From the NCBI GenBank assembly GCA_009885595.1, contig VFKJ01001114.1:1-7858 (forward strand): DNA of 7,858 nt. Direction: 5' to 3'. Made by a program: the position numbers and the translations under genes. The notes below the pieces were generated by a model that made no database searches, was not told the DNA's origin, and saw only the letters and a program-made list of their open reading frames with translations. Source of the DNA: Myxococcales bacterium. GTDB lineage: Bacteria > Myxococcota > Myxococcia > Myxococcales > Myxococcaceae. Positions 7,833 to 7,858 of the stretch are shown here, piece by piece. Numbering within the stretch: position 1 is the first letter of the stretch; the number at the start of each line of letters is the position of its first letter.

Positions 7833-7834
7833 CC
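7792..7834 (+). repeat. G+C-rich palindromic repeat, copy 2 (overlaps murC 3' end)
   Basis: This 43-bp element is a direct-orientation copy of 72-115, identical apart from one missing C in the centre of the palindrome. The pyrimidine arm CCCTCTCCCC is at 7794-7803. It can pair with the purine arm at 7807-7816 or with the identical purine arm at 7819-7828. The left part is translated as the last 13 residues of MurC and the TGA at 7830-7832 is the murC stop. The right purine arm sits 6 bases before the ATG at 7835. The close match to the distant copy, against unrelated flanks, points to a dispersed repeat inserted at the gene end rather than native coding sequence. Confidence 0.85.
7821..7828 (+). 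promoter_or_regulatory. Repeat-derived ribosome binding site of the gene starting at 7835
   Basis: GGAGAGGG in the second purine arm of repeat copy 2 ends 6 bases before ATG 7835, a good Shine-Dalgarno match and spacing. No other candidate lies between it and the start, so initiation of the next gene seems to depend on the repeat. The same stretch can pair with 7794-7803, which would hide it. Confidence 0.5.
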
Positions 7835-7858
7835 ATGTCTTTCCCCGCTCACCTCACG
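7835..7858 (+). CDS. Start of the next dcw gene, possibly murB (partial)
   Basis: An ATG two bases after the murC stop opens a frame encoding MSFPAHLT up to the window edge. It has a well-placed purine-rich site just upstream and continues the pattern of tight gene junctions, so it is probably a real start. Eight residues do not identify a family. In related dcw clusters murC is followed by murB (UDP-N-acetylenolpyruvoylglucosamine reductase), or by ddl or ftsQ. murB is the first guess, from gene order only. Confidence 0.5.

Noticed and set aside
72..7834. CRISPR array or composite transposon defined by the two repeats
   Set aside because: There are only two copies 7.7 kb apart, no spacer periodicity and no transposase between them. 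The enclosed DNA is a standard essential dcw block in normal order.

Overview
The window is a stretch of a canonical dcw (division and cell wall) cluster, read entirely on the + strand. The gene order is the end of murE, then murF, mraY, murD, ftsW, murG, murC, and the first codons of one more gene. Base composition is high in G+C (about two thirds by eye) with strong third-position G/C. The gene order, tight coupling and G+C suggest a Gram-negative, Myxococcota-like (deltaproteobacterial) bacterium. That placement is an inference from gene order and protein flavour, not a proven identification.

Layout: 1-63 is the last 20 codons and stop of a probable murE. 64-128 is the only real gap and holds a G+C-rich palindromic repeat. 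From 129 to 7832 six genes follow with almost no spacing. The murF-mraY gap is 3 nt and the mraY-murD gap is 4 nt. The murD-ftsW overlap is 8 nt, the ftsW-murG overlap 4 nt (GTGA) and the murG-murC overlap 4 nt (ATGA). A second copy of the repeat (7792-7834) lies across the 3' end of murC and supplies its last 13 codons and stop. A new ATG begins one base later at 7835.

Together the genes build and deliver the peptidoglycan precursor. MurC, MurD, MurE and MurF add L-Ala, D-Glu, the diamino acid and D-Ala-D-Ala to UDP-MurNAc in the cytoplasm. MraY moves the phospho-MurNAc-pentapeptide onto undecaprenyl phosphate to give lipid I, and MurG adds GlcNAc to give lipid II. FtsW, a SEDS polymerase, uses lipid II at the division septum. 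All six complete proteins keep their hallmark motifs and have near-normal lengths, so all look functional.

I see no phage, IS element, CRISPR array, defence system, tRNA or rRNA, and no previously undescribed protein system. The unusual signal is the pair of direct repeats at 72-115 and 7792-7834. They differ by one C. Each has one pyrimidine arm that can pair with either of two purine arms. The downstream copy has been absorbed into the murC reading frame, where it provides the stop codon and the likely ribosome binding site of the next gene.
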